From Vibrio pectenicida (GTDB taxonomy: Bacteria > Pseudomonadota > Gammaproteobacteria > Enterobacterales > Vibrionaceae), in contig AP024889.1 of NCBI GenBank assembly GCA_024347015.1, positions 2,852,001 through 2,916,000 on the forward strand: a DNA stretch of 64,000 bases. Reading direction: 5' to 3'. Under the pieces are notes generated by a model. It did no database searches. It saw nothing but the letters and a program-made list of their open reading frames with translations, and had not been told where the DNA came from. Below, in pieces: positions 31,074 to 46,247 of this stretch. The translations under genes and the position numbers were made by a program. How positions within the stretch are numbered: position 1 is the stretch's first letter; every line of letters begins with the position of its first letter.

Positions 31074-31520
31074 ATGCAATTAAGTGAAATCCTCTCATTG
31101 GACTGTACGAAAAGTGCAGTCCAATGTACTAGTAAGAAACGTGCTCTTGAAATGATCAGTGAAATTGTCGCGTTGCGTACAGGGCAAAATCCTACTGACC
31201 TTTTTGAGTGCATGCTCAGCCGAGAGAAAGTCGGTAGTACAGGTATTGGTAATGGAATTGCCATTCCACATGCTCGTATGCAGTCGACAGACAAAGCGGT
31301 AGCCGTTCTTTTGCAATGTAAGTCTCCTATTGAGTTTGACTCAATAGACAATCGACCTGTTGATCTTCTTTTTGCTCTATTGGTGCCAGATGCACAATGC
31401 AAAGAGCATTTAAAAACACTTTCAAATATGGCAGAACGATTAAGCGATAAGCAAATTCTCAAACAATTACGTAAAGCTAAGTCAGATCAAGAACTTTACA
31501 ATATTATGGTTAATCAGTAA
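31074..31520 (+). CDS. ptsN: Nitrogen-PTS EIIA component PtsN
   Basis: The 148-residue EIIA-Ntr domain carries the phosphorylated histidine in [10 protein letters not shown] (His66). It accepts phosphate from NPr (encoded downstream) and regulates potassium and nitrogen-linked processes. Its stop codon shares an A with the rapZ ATG. Confidence 0.95.
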   Translation: MQLSEILSLDCTKSAVQCTSKKRALEMISEIVALRTGQNPTDLFECMLSREKVGSTGIGNGIAIPHARMQSTDKAVAVLLQCKSPIEFDSIDNRPVDLLFALLVPDAQCKEHLKTLSNMAERLSDKQILKQLRKAKSDQELYNIMVNQ

Positions 31521-32383
31521 TGCGTCTTATCATTGTGAGCGGACACTCTGGAGCAGGCAAAACTGTCGCACTTCGTGTCCTAGAAGATATGGGATATTAC
31601 TGCGTTGACAATTTACCCGTGGACCTGTTAGATAGATTTGTAAAATGCGTAAAGTCCAGTAAGCAAAATGTCGCTGTTAGTATTGATATACGTAACTTGC
31701 CAACCGAGCCTAATTTGCTCACCAATGTTCTGACCAAACTGAAAAAGTCTTCTGATGTGAGCGTCTTATTTCTGGATGCCCAGAAAAACACCCTACTTAA
31801 ACGCTATAGTGAAACTCGGCGTATCCACCCGTTAACACTCAGCCAAGAAAATACCTCTTTAGAACAAGCGATTGAAAAAGAACGCTGTATTCTATCGCCC
31901 CTCAAAGAATATGCTGACTTAGTGATTGATAGCAGTCATAAATCATTACATGAACTAAGTGAGATGGTGAGAATGCGTATTGAAGGCCGTGAACGTAAAG
32001 ACCTCGTCATGGTGTTTCAATCTTTTGGCTATAAGTATGGCCTCCCTAACGACGCTGACTACGTCTTTGATGTACGCTTTTTACCTAATCCACATTGGGA
32101 GCCAGCATTGCGTCCAATGACAGGGCTTGATGCTCCAATCAAAGCTTTTTTAGAAAGCCATCAAGATGTAATGGATTTAAAAGAACAAATTGCAACATTT
32201 ATTGAAAATTGGCTGCCTTTACTCGAAAAAAATAACCGTAGCTACTTGACTGTTGCTATCGGTTGTACAGGCGGTCAACATCGGTCTGTTTACCTAGCCC
32301 AACAAATAGGCGAATATTTTGCCCAAATGGGCCATCAGGTGCAAATTCGTCACGTTAGCTTAGAAAAAACTCACAAGGAATAA
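31520..32383 (+). CDS. rapZ: RNase adapter protein RapZ
   Basis: The 287 residues have an N-terminal P-loop GHSGAGKT (8-15) and a C-terminal domain with the [13 protein letters not shown] motif. In E. coli RapZ guides RNase E to the sRNA GlmZ and so tunes amino-sugar synthesis for the envelope. It overlaps ptsN by one base, and npr follows 3 nt later. Confidence 0.95.
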   Translation: MRLIIVSGHSGAGKTVALRVLEDMGYYCVDNLPVDLLDRFVKCVKSSKQNVAVSIDIRNLPTEPNLLTNVLTKLKKSSDVSVLFLDAQKNTLLKRYSETRRIHPLTLSQENTSLEQAIEKERCILSPLKEYADLVIDSSHKSLHELSEMVRMRIEGRERKDLVMVFQSFGYKYGLPNDADYVFDVRFLPNPHWEPALRPMTGLDAPIKAFLESHQDVMDLKEQIATFIENWLPLLEKNNRSYLTVAIGCTGGQHRSVYLAQQIGEYFAQMGHQVQIRHVSLEKTHKE

Positions 32384-32386
32384 CCC

Positions 32387-32665
32387 ATGCAACAAAAGAG
32401 TAGAACTGTCCTCATCCAAAATAGATTAGGGCTTCATGCTCGTGCTGCGGTAAAACTTGTCGAACTCGCCCAATCTTTTGATGTAATACTCACAATACAA
32501 AATCATGAAGGAAAAGAAGTAACCGCCGATAGTGTTATGGGACTGCTGATGCTTGAATCTTCGCAAGGTGAACACGTCACAATTACTGCCGAAGGTAACG
32601 ATGCTAGACCAGCACTAGATGCTGTCTGCCTCCTCATTGAAGATAAATTTGAGGAAACCGAATAA
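32387..32665 (+). CDS. npr: Phosphocarrier protein NPr
   Basis: The 92-residue HPr-like protein has the active-site histidine in [16 protein letters not shown] (His17) and the serine-region motif [10 protein letters not shown]. It passes phosphate from EI-Ntr to PtsN. It is the last gene of the rpoN-hpf-ptsN-rapZ-npr cluster. Confidence 0.94.
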   Translation: MQQKSRTVLIQNRLGLHARAAVKLVELAQSFDVILTIQNHEGKEVTADSVMGLLMLESSQGEHVTITAEGNDARPALDAVCLLIEDKFEETE

Positions 32666-32780
32666 TTTTCTCTCTCCCAATAAAAGAAAAATCATTCCCT
32701 TTGTATTAACTTATTAAATAAACACTAAAATTAAGTTACTATTCGACATATTGTAAGCTTATAGAATCAGGGGGATAAAG

Positions 32781-34136
32781 ATGGCAGAGCAAATTGAATT
32801 CGATCAAGCTCACCAAGCCCTCCAAGAAGTTTCAGAAGCTCTAGAAAATGGTCGATTTGTTCATGTCAGACGACAACTTCATGACATGGAACCAGAAGAT
32901 ATTGCCCATCTGCTAGAAGCCTCTCCTCGAAAAAGTCGAGATGTTCTTTGGCAGCTCACCGATCCTGAAGATTACGGTGAGATCCTTGATGAACTCAGTG
33001 AAGACGTCAAAGATGCTTTGGTTTCCAAAATGGAACCTGAGATGCTCGCTGAGGCAACAGAAGGCATGGACACAGATGATGTGGCCTATGTACTTCGTAG
33101 CTTGCCTGATAACGTCTCACGTGAAGTTCTTTCACAGATGGATATCTCCGACCGCTTACGTGTCGAAACCGCACTATCCTATCCTGAAGATACAGCTGGT
33201 GGACTAATGAACACCGACGTCATCACCATTCGTGGTGATGTTGACGTAGATGTTGTCCTGCGCTACTTGCGTATCAAAGGAGAATTACCAGAAGCAACCG
33301 ATGCACTTTATGTCATTGATGAAGATAGCCGGCTTATAGGCCAATTACCCATTACCACCTTGGTTACTACACAGTCTGACATCAAAGTTAGTGAAGTAAT
33401 GGCAGATGCAGATGAAGCGATTGAGGTCACTATGAGTGACTCTGATATCGCTAGCCTATTTGAACGTCGAAACTGGGTATCTGCTCCTGTTATTAACGAG
33501 CATCATCATCTCGTCGGTCGAATTACCATTGATGACGTAGTCGATGTTATTCGTGAAGACGCTGAACATTCGATGATGAGTATGGCAGGAATGGATGATG
33601 ATGAGGATACCTTTGCTCCTGTAGTCAAGTCGGCACGCAAACGCAGTATCTGGCTTGGTGCCAATGTACTAGCGGCATTAGCAGCAGCTTCTGTATCCAA
33701 TATGTTCGAGGCTACATTAGATCAAATGGCTGCAATTGCAGTTCTTATGACCATAGTTCCCTCAATGGGAGGAGTGGCGGGCAACCAAACAGTCGCTCTT
33801 GTGATCCGTGGCCTCGCCCTTGGTCATATCGGTGATGCGAATAAGCGTGAGCTGCTTATGAAAGAAGCCGCCATTGGCCTAGTAAACGGCATCATGTGGG
33901 CACTGATCATAGGCGGAATTGTTGTTGCCTGGAAGGGGAATTGGATGCTAGGAGGCATTATCTCTGCGGCCATGCTAACCAATTTACTGGTTGCTGGCAT
34001 TGCTGGTGTAACAATACCTATTTTGCTGAAAAAGATGAAAATTGATCCTGCTCTAGCAGGTGGAATGGCATTGACAACTATAACAGACATCATTGGCCTT
34101 TCAGTCTTTCTCGGCCTAGCTACTCTAATGATATAA
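32781..34136 (+). CDS. mgtE: Magnesium transporter MgtE
   Basis: The 451 residues show the MgtE plan: an N-terminal superhelical domain (about 20-130), two CBS domains (about 135-260) and a five-helix membrane domain (about 285-450) with the pore motif TIVPSMGGVAGNQT. It is a gated Mg2+ channel. It has its own GGGGGAT ribosome binding site, 115 bp after npr, and is convergent with metH. Confidence 0.94.
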   Translation: MAEQIEFDQAHQALQEVSEALENGRFVHVRRQLHDMEPEDIAHLLEASPRKSRDVLWQLTDPEDYGEILDELSEDVKDALVSKMEPEMLAEATEGMDTDDVAYVLRSLPDNVSREVLSQMDISDRLRVETALSYPEDTAGGLMNTDVITIRGDVDVDVVLRYLRIKGELPEATDALYVIDEDSRLIGQLPITTLVTTQSDIKVSEVMADADEAIEVTMSDSDIASLFERRNWVSAPVINEHHHLVGRITIDDVVDVIREDAEHSMMSMAGMDDDEDTFAPVVKSARKRSIWLGANVLAALAAASVSNMFEATLDQMAAIAVLMTIVPSMGGVAGNQTVALVIRGLALGHIGDANKRELLMKEAAIGLVNGIMWALIIGGIVVAWKGNWMLGGIISAAMLTNLLVAGIAGVTIPILLKKMKIDPALAGGMALTTITDIIGLSVFLGLATLMI

Positions 34137-34152
34137 TAAGCGATAATTAGCT

Positions 34153-34184
34153 AAAAAAGCACAGTAAATAACACTGTGCTTTTC
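34153..34184. terminator. Bidirectional terminator between mgtE and metH
   Basis: An 11 bp stem (AAAAGCACAGT / ACTGTGCTTTT) with a 7 nt loop is flanked by A and T runs. It lies between the convergent genes. Confidence 0.9.
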
Positions 34185-34201
34185 AAGCATTTCTTAAAAC
34201 A

Positions 34202-37200
34202 CTAATTCATATTTGGACCTAGCCATTTTTCTGCTTCTAAGTTACTCCAACCTTTACGCTTAGTGTAGCTCTCCACTTGATCCTGTTGAATCTGTGCAAT
34301 AGCAAAGTATCGTGCATCAGGATGGGAGAAATACATACCAGATACAGATGCACCTGGCCACATAGCGTAGCTCGTCGTTAGTGACATATCGATGGCTTTT
34401 TCAACGTCCATCAACTCCCACAACGTGCCTTTCTCTGTATGTTCTGGGCAGGCAGGGTAACCCGGAGCAGGACGAATACCTTGATACTTCTCTCGAATCA
34501 AATCGTCATTAGACAAATCCTCATCTGGCGAGTAACCCCAAATGTCCTTTCTCACTTCTTTATGTAGATATTCCGCGAACGCTTCAGCCAATCGGTCAGC
34601 AACCGCCTGAATCATGATCGCGTTGTAGTCGTCGCCTTTCGTTTTGTATTCATCAGCCAGCTCTCGCTCACCAATACCACCCGTTACCGCAAAGCCACCA
34701 ATCCAGTCCGCTTTACCACTGTCTTTTGGAGCGATGTAATCAGACAGGCAATAGTTAAAGCCTTTAGGTTTCTCTGTTTGTTGACGAAGGTTGTGTAAAA
34801 CCTTTAGAACCTTGGTACGAGATTCATCGGTATACACTTCAATATCATCACCAACACTGTTCGCTGGGAACATAGCACACATGCCTCGCGCTTGAAGCAA
34901 CTTCTCTTTCTCTACTCGATCCAGTAAATCATTGGCATCTTTGAATAAACGTTTTGCTTCCTCACCCACCTCTTCATGATCAAGGATTGCAGGGTATTTA
35001 CCCACCAGTGACCAAGTCATAAAGAAGGGAGTCCAATCGATGTATTGACGCAAGGTCGAAACATCAAAATCATCGAACACATGGACCTCGGGCCTAGCTG
35101 GTCTTGGAGGTGTATAGCTTGCCCAGTCGATAGCGACTTTATTTGCTCTTGCTTGCTCAAGTGTGATTGGCTTGGTTCTGGTTTTTTTTCGGTTATGCTG
35201 ATCACGGACACGCACGTAGTCTGCATCGACCTTTTCAACAAAAGCCGGACGCAACTCATCAGAAAGCAACGAGGTACAAACACCCACCGCCCGTGAAGCA
35301 TTATTCACGTAAACAACAGGATGCTTATAGTTTTGCTCAATTTTAACCGCCGTGTGCGCTTTAGATGTTGTCGCACCGCCAATTAACAATGGCAAATCAA
35401 AATCAAGACGTTCCATTTCTTTTGCCACATGGACCATCTCATCGAGTGACGGGGTAATAAGACCTGACAAACCAATAATGTCGACGTTTTCTTCTTTGGC
35501 TACCTTAAGGATTTTTTCACAAGAAACCATTACACCCAAATCGATAATTTCGTAGTTATTACACTGCAAAACAACACCAACGATATTTTTACCGATATCG
35601 TGCACATCTCCCTTAACCGTCGCTAACAAAATCTTACCATTCGTCGCACCGACTTCTTTGGAGGCATTGATGAAGGGTTCCAAGTGCGCAACCGCCTGCT
35701 TCATAACACGAGCAGATTTAACAACCTGTGGTAAGAACATCTTCCCTTCACCAAATAAGTCTCCGACAACATTCATACCGTCCATTAGAGGTCCTTCAAT
35801 CACCTCAATAGGACGAGAGACATTTACACGAGCTTCTTCGGTATCTTCAACGATAAAGTCGGTAATACCTTTTACCAGGGAGTGCTCTAAGCGCTTTTCT
35901 ACAGGCCAGGTTCGCCACTCTAAAGCAGATTTATCTTCAACCTTGCCAACAGCTCGCTCTAAGTATTCTGTTGCCATATCAAGCAAGCGTTCGGTCGAGT
36001 CATCACGACGGTTAAGTACAACATCTTCAACCGCATCACGCAGATCTTCTGGAACATTATCGTAAATTTCTAGCTGACCAGCGTTTACGATGCCCATATC
36101 CATACCGTTTTTAAAACAGTGATATAGGAATACCGCGTGAATAGCCTCACGAACGTAGTTATTACCACGGAATGAGAATGAAACATTCGACACACCACCA
36201 GAGATCATCGCATGAGGAAGATCGCGTTTGATGTCCCCTACCGCTTCAATGAAATCAACCGCATAGTTATTGTGCTCATCGATACCGGTAGCCACCGCGA
36301 AAATATTCGGGTCAAAAATAATGTCTTCTGGCGGGAAGCCGACTTCATCAACAAGAATATTATAAGCATTAGTACAGATCTCGACTTTACGTTCTCGAGT
36401 ATCAGCCTGTCCTACTTCATCAAAAGCCATCACGATAACGGCAGCGCCATAGCGACGCACTAGCTTAGCTTGCTCGACAAACTTCTCTTTGCCTTCTTTC
36501 AGAGAGATTGAGTTAACAATACCTTTGCCTTGAATACATTTCAGTCCAGCTTCGATAACTTCCCACTTAGAAGAATCGACCATAACGGGGACTTTTGAGA
36601 TCTCTGGTTCAGAAGCACACAGATTAAGGAATCTAACCATACACGCCTCAGCGTCTAGCATCCCTTCATCCATATTGATATCAATAATTTGAGCGCCATT
36701 CTCGACTTGCTCTCGCGCAACATTTAACGCTTCATCGTATAACTCTTCTTTAATAAGGCGCTTAAAACGAGCAGAACCCGTAACGTTAGTCCGCTCACCT
36801 ACGTTCACGAACAAAGATTCTTTAGCAATCGTCAAAGGCTCTAATCCAGAAAGACGACAAGAGACGGGCAAATCTGGTAATTGACGCGGCGTGACACCCT
36901 CAACAGCCTCGGCCATCTGGCGAATATGTTCAGGAGTCGTACCACAGCAACCACCAATTAAGTTCAAGAAGCCACTTTCAGCCCATTCCTTAACGTGCCC
37001 AGCCATATTTTCAGGAGAAAGATCATACTCACCAAACGCATTAGGTAAACCTGCGTTAGGGTGAGCAGAAACATTACATTCTGAGATACGAGACATCTCA
37101 CCAACATATTCACGCAGTTCATCGGGGCCTAATGCACAGTTCAATCCAAATGAGATAGGCTTAACGTGGCGCAGGGCATTGTAAAATGCTTCTGTCGTCT

Positions 37201-37879
37201 GACCTGAAAGGGTACGACCTGATGCATCAGTAATGGTACCGGAAATCATCACCGGTAGACTGGTACCAATTTCTTCAAAAACAGATTCAACCGCAAATGC
37301 ACACGCTTTTGCATTTAACGTATCGAAGATAGTTTCAATAAGAATTAAGTCTGTCCCTCCCTTAATAAGTGCACGAGTCGATTCAGAATAGGCTTCAACC
37401 AACTCGTCAAAGCTAACATTACGATAACCTGGATCATTGACATCAGGGGATAGAGAACAAGTTCGGTTGGTTGGGCCTAACACACCTGCCACGAAGCGAG
37501 GTTTATCTGGGTTCTTTGCGGTCCATTCATCAGCTGATTCACGAGCAAGCTTGGCAGCAGTAAAGTTAATTTCTTCACTAAGGCTTTCCATATCGTAGTC
37601 AGCCATAGCAATGGTTGTCGCGTTGAAGGTATTGGTTTCGAGGATGTCAGCCCCAGCTTTAAGATATTCAGCATGAATCTCTTTAATCAGCATAGGTTGG
37701 CTCAAAACCAAGAGATCATTGTTACCCTTAAGATCACAATGCCAGTCGACAAATCGTTGGCCTCGGTAATCAAGCTCTTCAAGGCGGCGGTCTTGAATCA
37801 TGGTTCCCATACCACCGTCGATAAGCAAAATTCGTTCTTTTAGCTGAGCTTCAAGCTGTTGCCTTACATCACTTCCCAC
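34202..37879 (-). CDS. metH: Cobalamin-dependent methionine synthase
   Basis: The enzyme methylates homocysteine from methyltetrahydrofolate. The 1225 residues have all four modules in order: homocysteine domain (zinc cysteines in GLNCALG and [10 protein letters not shown]), folate domain ([11 protein letters not shown]), cobalamin domain ([10 protein letters not shown] with the B12-binding histidine), and SAM-dependent reactivation domain ([15 protein letters not shown]). The start is GTG 37879, behind a GAGG site; E. coli MetH aligns from here. Tandem met boxes lie about 50 bp upstream. Confidence 0.97.
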   Translation of the reverse strand: MGSDVRQQLEAQLKERILLIDGGMGTMIQDRRLEELDYRGQRFVDWHCDLKGNNDLLVLSQPMLIKEIHAEYLKAGADILETNTFNATTIAMADYDMESLSEEINFTAAKLARESADEWTAKNPDKPRFVAGVLGPTNRTCSLSPDVNDPGYRNVSFDELVEAYSESTRALIKGGTDLILIETIFDTLNAKACAFAVESVFEEIGTSLPVMISGTITDASGRTLSGQTTEAFYNALRHVKPISFGLNCALGPDELREYVGEMSRISECNVSAHPNAGLPNAFGEYDLSPENMAGHVKEWAESGFLNLIGGCCGTTPEHIRQMAEAVEGVTPRQLPDLPVSCRLSGLEPLTIAKESLFVNVGERTNVTGSARFKRLIKEELYDEALNVAREQVENGAQIIDINMDEGMLDAEACMVRFLNLCASEPEISKVPVMVDSSKWEVIEAGLKCIQGKGIVNSISLKEGKEKFVEQAKLVRRYGAAVIVMAFDEVGQADTRERKVEICTNAYNILVDEVGFPPEDIIFDPNIFAVATGIDEHNNYAVDFIEAVGDIKRDLPHAMISGGVSNVSFSFRGNNYVREAIHAVFLYHCFKNGMDMGIVNAGQLEIYDNVPEDLRDAVEDVVLNRRDDSTERLLDMATEYLERAVGKVEDKSALEWRTWPVEKRLEHSLVKGITDFIVEDTEEARVNVSRPIEVIEGPLMDGMNVVGDLFGEGKMFLPQVVKSARVMKQAVAHLEPFINASKEVGATNGKILLATVKGDVHDIGKNIVGVVLQCNNYEIIDLGVMVSCEKILKVAKEENVDIIGLSGLITPSLDEMVHVAKEMERLDFDLPLLIGGATTSKAHTAVKIEQNYKHPVVYVNNASRAVGVCTSLLSDELRPAFVEKVDADYVRVRDQHNRKKTRTKPITLEQARANKVAIDWASYTPPRPARPEVHVFDDFDVSTLRQYIDWTPFFMTWSLVGKYPAILDHEEVGEEAKRLFKDANDLLDRVEKEKLLQARGMCAMFPANSVGDDIEVYTDESRTKVLKVLHNLRQQTEKPKGFNYCLSDYIAPKDSGKADWIGGFAVTGGIGERELADEYKTKGDDYNAIMIQAVADRLAEAFAEYLHKEVRKDIWGYSPDEDLSNDDLIREKYQGIRPAPGYPACPEHTEKGTLWELMDVEKAIDMSLTTSYAMWPGASVSGMYFSHPDARYFAIAQIQQDQVESYTKRKGWSNLEAEKWLGPNMN

Positions 37880-37929
37880 AGTACAACCTCGTTCCTTTTA
37901 TTATCTATCCATCCTAACACAGAACAAAA

Positions 37930-37945
37930 AGATGTCTAGATGGCT
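37930..37945 (-). promoter_or_regulatory. Tandem met boxes (MetJ operator candidate) upstream of metH
   Basis: Two adjacent octamers, AGATGTCT and AGATGGCT, match the MetJ consensus AGACGTCT at seven and six of eight positions. MetJ binds at least two neighbouring boxes. The site lies 50 bp upstream of the metH start. Confidence 0.6.
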
Positions 37946-38048
37946 AAAAGCCTAAATATATCACTTAAGAATGACAAAAAAGTGTTTGCTATTTAATCAC
38001 GTCGAGAAGAAAATTCTTAGTCATAATTTGTCACACTCTGAGATCTCA

Positions 38049-39341
38049 ATGTCGGTTTACTATACTCTGTGTTTCTTATCTGCAGCTGCAATGCTTATAG
38101 CCTTTATAAACAGTAAGATAGGGAAGATGCAAACAACGATCGCTATCACTGCTGGCTCAATGATTTTATCTCTTCTCATTCTAATCGCCGGACAAAACAA
38201 CTGGTTTCACTTGAGTGAAATTGCCTCAAAGACCGTGTCGAGCATTAACTTTGAAGACTTCCTCCTTAAAGGTATTTTAGGCTTTCTTTTATTTGCTGGA
38301 GGATTAGGCATTAAACTGCCTCACCTAAAAAATCAGAAATGGGAAATTACAATACTTGCTCTAGGCGCAACCTTATTCTCAACCTTTTTCATAGGCTTCG
38401 TCCTGTATGGTTTCTGCCAACTTATCGGTGTTCAGTTTGATTTAGTATACTGTCTCCTCTTCGGCTCTCTTATCTCACCAACAGACCCTATCGCAGTCCT
38501 AGCAATAGTTAAGAAACTGGACGCTCCTGAGAGAATATCAACCCAGATTGAGGGTGAATCACTTTTTAATGATGGTTTTGGCTTAGTGATATTTGTCACT
38601 TTATTTACTATAGCCTTTGGCGCTGAAACTCCCACAGTAGGAAGCGTCACCTTACTCTTCATGCAAGAAGCCATTGGTGGCATTGTATATGGTTTTGCCC
38701 TTGGGCTGCTATTCCATTACCTGATCAGTTCAACCGACGATCATTCCATGGAACTGTTACTGACTATAGGCATACCAACAGCTGGATATGCTTTCGCTGA
38801 GGTTTTACATGTTTCAGGTCCGTTAGCTATGGTTGTATCTGGAATAATGATCGGTAACTGGACTCGATTTATTGGCTTTTCTAAAGAGAGCGAAGATCAC
38901 CTTGACCATTTCTGGGAACTCGTCGATGAGTTTTTAAATGGCGTCTTATTCCTTTTGATCGGTATGTCCATGTTACTGTTTGAGTTCCATGAAGAAGATT
39001 GGATTCTAATGGCATTTTCAATCCCGCTAGTACTAGGTGCTCGATACTTAAGTGTATTCTGCGCTTACATTGGCTTTAAGCGCCATCGAAAATACAACCC
39101 TTGGTCAGTCAAAATCCTCACTTGGGGTGGACTACGCGGTGGATTAGCCTTAGCCATGGCACTTTCTATTCCCTCAGGCATTTGGGTTATTCAAGACAAG
39201 CTTATCGACGTGAAGGAAATCATTCTCGTCATGACCTATTCTGTGGTGGTTTTCTCCATTTTAGTCCAAGGATCTACAATCACTCCAATGATTGAAAAAG
39301 CAAAGCTTGCAGAGAAACAAATGGATTCAGACAAAAGCTAA
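38049..39341 (+). CDS. Cation:proton antiporter, CPA1 (NhaP-type)
   Basis: This 430-residue inner-membrane protein has about 12 hydrophobic helices and the CPA1 motifs LLFGSLISPTDPIAV and ESLFNDGFGLVIF, where the acidic residues bind Na+ or H+. It probably exchanges sodium (or potassium) for protons. The frame is open from ATG 37971, but that start has no ribosome binding site and adds a charged stretch; ATG 38049 (MSVYYTLCFL) was taken, with moderate certainty. It is divergent from metH. Confidence 0.88.
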   Translation: MSVYYTLCFLSAAAMLIAFINSKIGKMQTTIAITAGSMILSLLILIAGQNNWFHLSEIASKTVSSINFEDFLLKGILGFLLFAGGLGIKLPHLKNQKWEITILALGATLFSTFFIGFVLYGFCQLIGVQFDLVYCLLFGSLISPTDPIAVLAIVKKLDAPERISTQIEGESLFNDGFGLVIFVTLFTIAFGAETPTVGSVTLLFMQEAIGGIVYGFALGLLFHYLISSTDDHSMELLLTIGIPTAGYAFAEVLHVSGPLAMVVSGIMIGNWTRFIGFSKESEDHLDHFWELVDEFLNGVLFLLIGMSMLLFEFHEEDWILMAFSIPLVLGARYLSVFCAYIGFKRHRKYNPWSVKILTWGGLRGGLALAMALSIPSGIWVIQDKLIDVKEIILVMTYSVVVFSILVQGSTITPMIEKAKLAEKQMDSDKS

Positions 39342-39354
39342 TCTATCCTTAAAA

Positions 39355-39387
39355 GCTAGAAAGGCTCTTATAAAGAGCCTTTCTAGC
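39355..39387. terminator. Long hairpin between the antiporter and the lipase-like gene
   Basis: A perfect 15 bp stem (GCTAGAAAGGCTCTT / AAGAGCCTTTCTAGC) has a 3 nt loop. The plus side is followed by TAATAG and the minus side by a short U run, so it best ends minus-strand transcripts but probably serves both convergent genes. Confidence 0.8.
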
Positions 39388-39446
39388 TAATAGCAACGCT
39401 TCATTCCAAGTGATAGAATATTTATTTAAGATAATCATTCTTGTAA

Positions 39447-40487
39447 TTAAAAAGCCTTAGTGTTTTCAGAAGCAGCCAAAATATACTCATCAAATTTATC
39501 ATGATGCGCTATAGGCTTGACTCCATCAAAAGATGGAATGTAAGTAATCTTCCCATAATGCTTACCAAAGCCAAGTTTAGGAATAATATCCCCTTTAACG
39601 AAGCAATGCTCAATTTTTTCTGACGCATCTTCTTGGGACAACTGCCAATTGTCGCCATAGTGTTTTTTCATAGCCTTTTCATAGTTATGATCACTAAGGG
39701 CTGCACTAGCAAAGCAATACGCTCTTATACCATTACTCAATGCTGCATATTCTGCCTCTGCCGCACCTTTAGAATGGCCTACAGTAATAACTTTATAACC
39801 TTTAGGAGCTAATCTTTTAAGGTTAGCAGCAAGCGTCGCGGCTTGAGAATAACTTTTAGGAGTATGCCTACCAATACCATTTATTGCATTGGCCATATTT
39901 TGTTTATTAATATAACCAAGATTAGCTATTGCTCTATTTCCTAGTTTGGAGCTATTTTTTTCACCACTGGTGGTACCACCAAAAGAAATCACGATTTGCT
40001 TGGATTTTTCATTAATTGCTATAAATGCTGTTAGCCCAGATTTGGAGCATATAAGCTTACCATCATTGCCTAAGTGCATTGATTTTATACTTGAGCAAAT
40101 ATCTAGCGCCAGTTGCCGGGGAGTATTTTTACCCTGTGACTGTAAATAAGCGCTATCTGTTGCCCAAGTTTCCATATCCTCAGACTTAGGTAATGAACCT
40201 GTGTAAGGAGCTTTGGCCAAATATACGAATGGCCTAAGTTCCACCGCCTTAGATTTAATCCCTTCGTACTCAGCGCTAATCTCTTTGTATTTATCGTTAA
40301 TCTTGCTCTTTTTGGATTGATCATTTGTTGTCGCAAAAGTTCGAAGTAATCTACCTCTAAGTTTGTCATCCAAATCTGCAGTTTTGGCGTGTTTAACGCA
40401 TATAACGTTTAGCTCTTTTGTAGAAACATTGCGTCCTAAACTTGAACGAATTACGTTACTCACTGAATTTATAATGTTTGTATTCAT
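39447..40487 (-). CDS. Lipase/esterase-fold protein (class 3 lipase-like), possible secreted effector
   Basis: The 346 residues include a serine hydrolase elbow GHSKG (237-241, Ser239), a preceding oxyanion-type FGGTTS segment (169-174), an Asp in KGDIIPK (Asp300) and histidines in AHHDKFDEY (His328/329). The order Ser-Asp-His fits the class 3 lipase fold. The N-terminal ~90 residues are polar and lysine-rich, with no signal peptide. The protein may act inside the cell or be exported by a signal-less route such as type III or VI secretion. That is only an inference, as no secretion genes are near. Confidence 0.6.
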   Translation of the reverse strand: MNTNIINSVSNVIRSSLGRNVSTKELNVICVKHAKTADLDDKLRGRLLRTFATTNDQSKKSKINDKYKEISAEYEGIKSKAVELRPFVYLAKAPYTGSLPKSEDMETWATDSAYLQSQGKNTPRQLALDICSSIKSMHLGNDGKLICSKSGLTAFIAINEKSKQIVISFGGTTSGEKNSSKLGNRAIANLGYINKQNMANAINGIGRHTPKSYSQAATLAANLKRLAPKGYKVITVGHSKGAAEAEYAALSNGIRAYCFASAALSDHNYEKAMKKHYGDNWQLSQEDASEKIEHCFVKGDIIPKLGFGKHYGKITYIPSFDGVKPIAHHDKFDEYILAASENTKAF

Positions 40488-40672
40488 TTTATTACCACAA
40501 TATTGGTGTAAAAGCTGTGTGATTTATTAATGATCAACACGAATATTTGATAAAATAATACAGAAGGTGCTCAAGAATTTCCTCAGATTAGTTATGAATA
40601 TTTCTGTAATAAATAGATAATTCAGTTAACGAAGAAGATATCAATAGAAGAAGAGGCAAAAGCCTATAGCTG

Positions 40673-40705
40673 AAAAAGTAAAACCCCAGCATTGCTGCTG
40701 GGGTT
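40673..40705 (-). terminator. Terminator of rRNA operon A
   Basis: A 10 bp stem (AACCCCAGCA / TGCTGGGGTT) with a 4 nt loop gives a U-rich tail on the minus strand, just after tRNA-Asp. Confidence 0.9.
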
Positions 40706-40714
40706 GAGAAGAAT

Positions 40715-40791
40715 TGGCGGAGCGGACGGGACTCGAACCCGCGACCCCCGGCGTGACAGGCCGGTATTCTAACCAACTGAACTACCGCTCC
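40715..40791 (-). tRNA. tRNA-Asp (anticodon GTC)
   Basis: The 77 nt minus-strand sequence starts GGAGCGGTAG, has the anticodon GTC in CCTGTCACG and the T-loop GGTTCGAGTCC, and ends with an encoded CCA. It closely matches E. coli tRNA-Asp. It is the distal tRNA of rRNA operon A. Confidence 0.97.
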
Positions 40792-40822
40792 GCACTGGTT
40801 AGACTGTATGTCTAAATTTGAA

Positions 40823-40939
40823 GCCTGGCGATGTCCTACTCTCACATGGGGAGACCCCACACTACCATCGGCGCTATTGTGTTTCACTTCTGAGTTCGGC
40901 ATGGGTTCAGGTGGGTCCACAACGCTATGGTCGCCAAGC
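40823..40939 (-). rRNA. rrf: 5S rRNA, operon A
   Basis: The roughly 117 nt sequence starts GCTTGGCGACCATAGCG and ends GGACATCGCCAGGC on the minus strand. Conserved parts include CCATGCCGAACTCAGAAGTG. It appears identical to the 5S of operon B. Confidence 0.96.
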
Positions 40940-41066
40940 AAATTAGGTGACCTGCTGCGCACTCGCAACCGGTCAAAATCTGGAAAGCTGCTTACTCTTT
41001 AAAGAGCGTTCTCTACACATTCAATGTTCTACTTTGAGTCCACAACAAAACCCTTTGGGTGTTGTA

Positions 41067-43955
<2,889 letters not shown>

Positions 43956-44341
43956 ATACAACCCCAAAGAGTCTTGCTCAGTTGGTGTTGTTAATTAAAC
44001 AACCAAAGTTGCTGTCTCATTATTTGAATGAGCGAGACAGCGTTCGATTTTGCCGGACTCAAATATAAACGCCACAACGAATTGTGGTGTTTCCAAGAAC
44101 ACTTGAATGTGTGTTGGTACCCAATCATTCTTTCGTTAAAAAGAATCATTAGGATTTGAGAACTTTTATTTGAACAACAACCAATCACGGTTATTGTTCG
44201 TCAGCTTTCCAAATTGTTAAAGAGCGATGTATCTTCCTAGTGGAAACTACATTGTCTAAATACTATCGACGTCAATAATTACAACCACATACGTTTAACG
44301 GTGGCGGTAATAGAAATTGAAACGCAAAAATACTTAGAGAA
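43956..44341 (-). other. tRNA-23S spacer of operon A with boxA
   Basis: The part next to 23S (43956-44225) is the same as 49816-50085 in operon B. It contains a boxA-like element on the minus strand (GCTCTTTAACA, 44215-44225), used for rRNA antitermination, and complementary flanks suited to RNase III processing of 23S. The remainder, up to tRNA-Val, differs between operons. Confidence 0.75.
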
Positions 44342-44417
44342 TGGTGGGCGATACCGGGCTCGAACCAGTGACCCCCTGCTTGTAAGGCAGGTGCTCTCCC
44401 AACTGAGCTAATCGCCC
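44342..44417 (-). tRNA. tRNA-Val (anticodon TAC)
   Basis: The 76 nt minus-strand sequence GGGCGATTAGC... has the anticodon loop CTTACAA and an encoded CCA. It lies in the 16S-23S spacer of operon A. Confidence 0.97.
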
Positions 44418-44446
44418 ACAGAGTTTTACTTCTTCGTGGTGAAGAA

Positions 44447-44522
44447 TGGTGGGTCGTGCAGGATTCGAACCTGCGACCAATTGATTAAAAGTCAACTGCT
44501 CTACCAACTGAGCTAACGACCC
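44447..44522 (-). tRNA. tRNA-Lys (anticodon TTT)
   Basis: The 76 nt minus-strand sequence GGGTCGTTAGC... has the anticodon loop ACTTTTAAT and an encoded CCA. It lies between tRNA-Glu and tRNA-Val in the spacer of operon A. Confidence 0.97.
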
Positions 44523-44524
44523 AA

Positions 44525-44600
44525 TGGTATCCCGTAGGGGAGTCGAACCCCTGTTACCGCCGTGAAAGGGCGGTGTCCTAGGCCTCTAGACGAACGGGAC
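44525..44600 (-). tRNA. tRNA-Glu (anticodon TTC), operon A
   Basis: The 76 nt minus-strand sequence GTCCCGTTCGTC... has the anticodon loop CCTTTCACG and an encoded CCA. It is the first tRNA after 16S in operon A, and the same sequence occurs in operon B. Confidence 0.97.
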
Positions 44601-44689
44601 ACTAAGTTGAAGATATTGGGATATCTTCTTTCTCTTAAACTACATAAACCATCAATCTGTGTGGGTACTCATCAAAAATAATCATCGTA

Positions 44690-46247
<1,558 letters not shown>

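Noticed and set aside
37880..38048. SAM or cobalamin riboswitch before metH
   Set aside because: The metH leader is only about 50 bp to the met boxes and shows no multi-helix structure or B12 box.
40588..40968. 126-codon minus frame over tRNA-Asp and 5S
   Set aside because: It spans a terminator, a tRNA and 5S rRNA and is not a gene.
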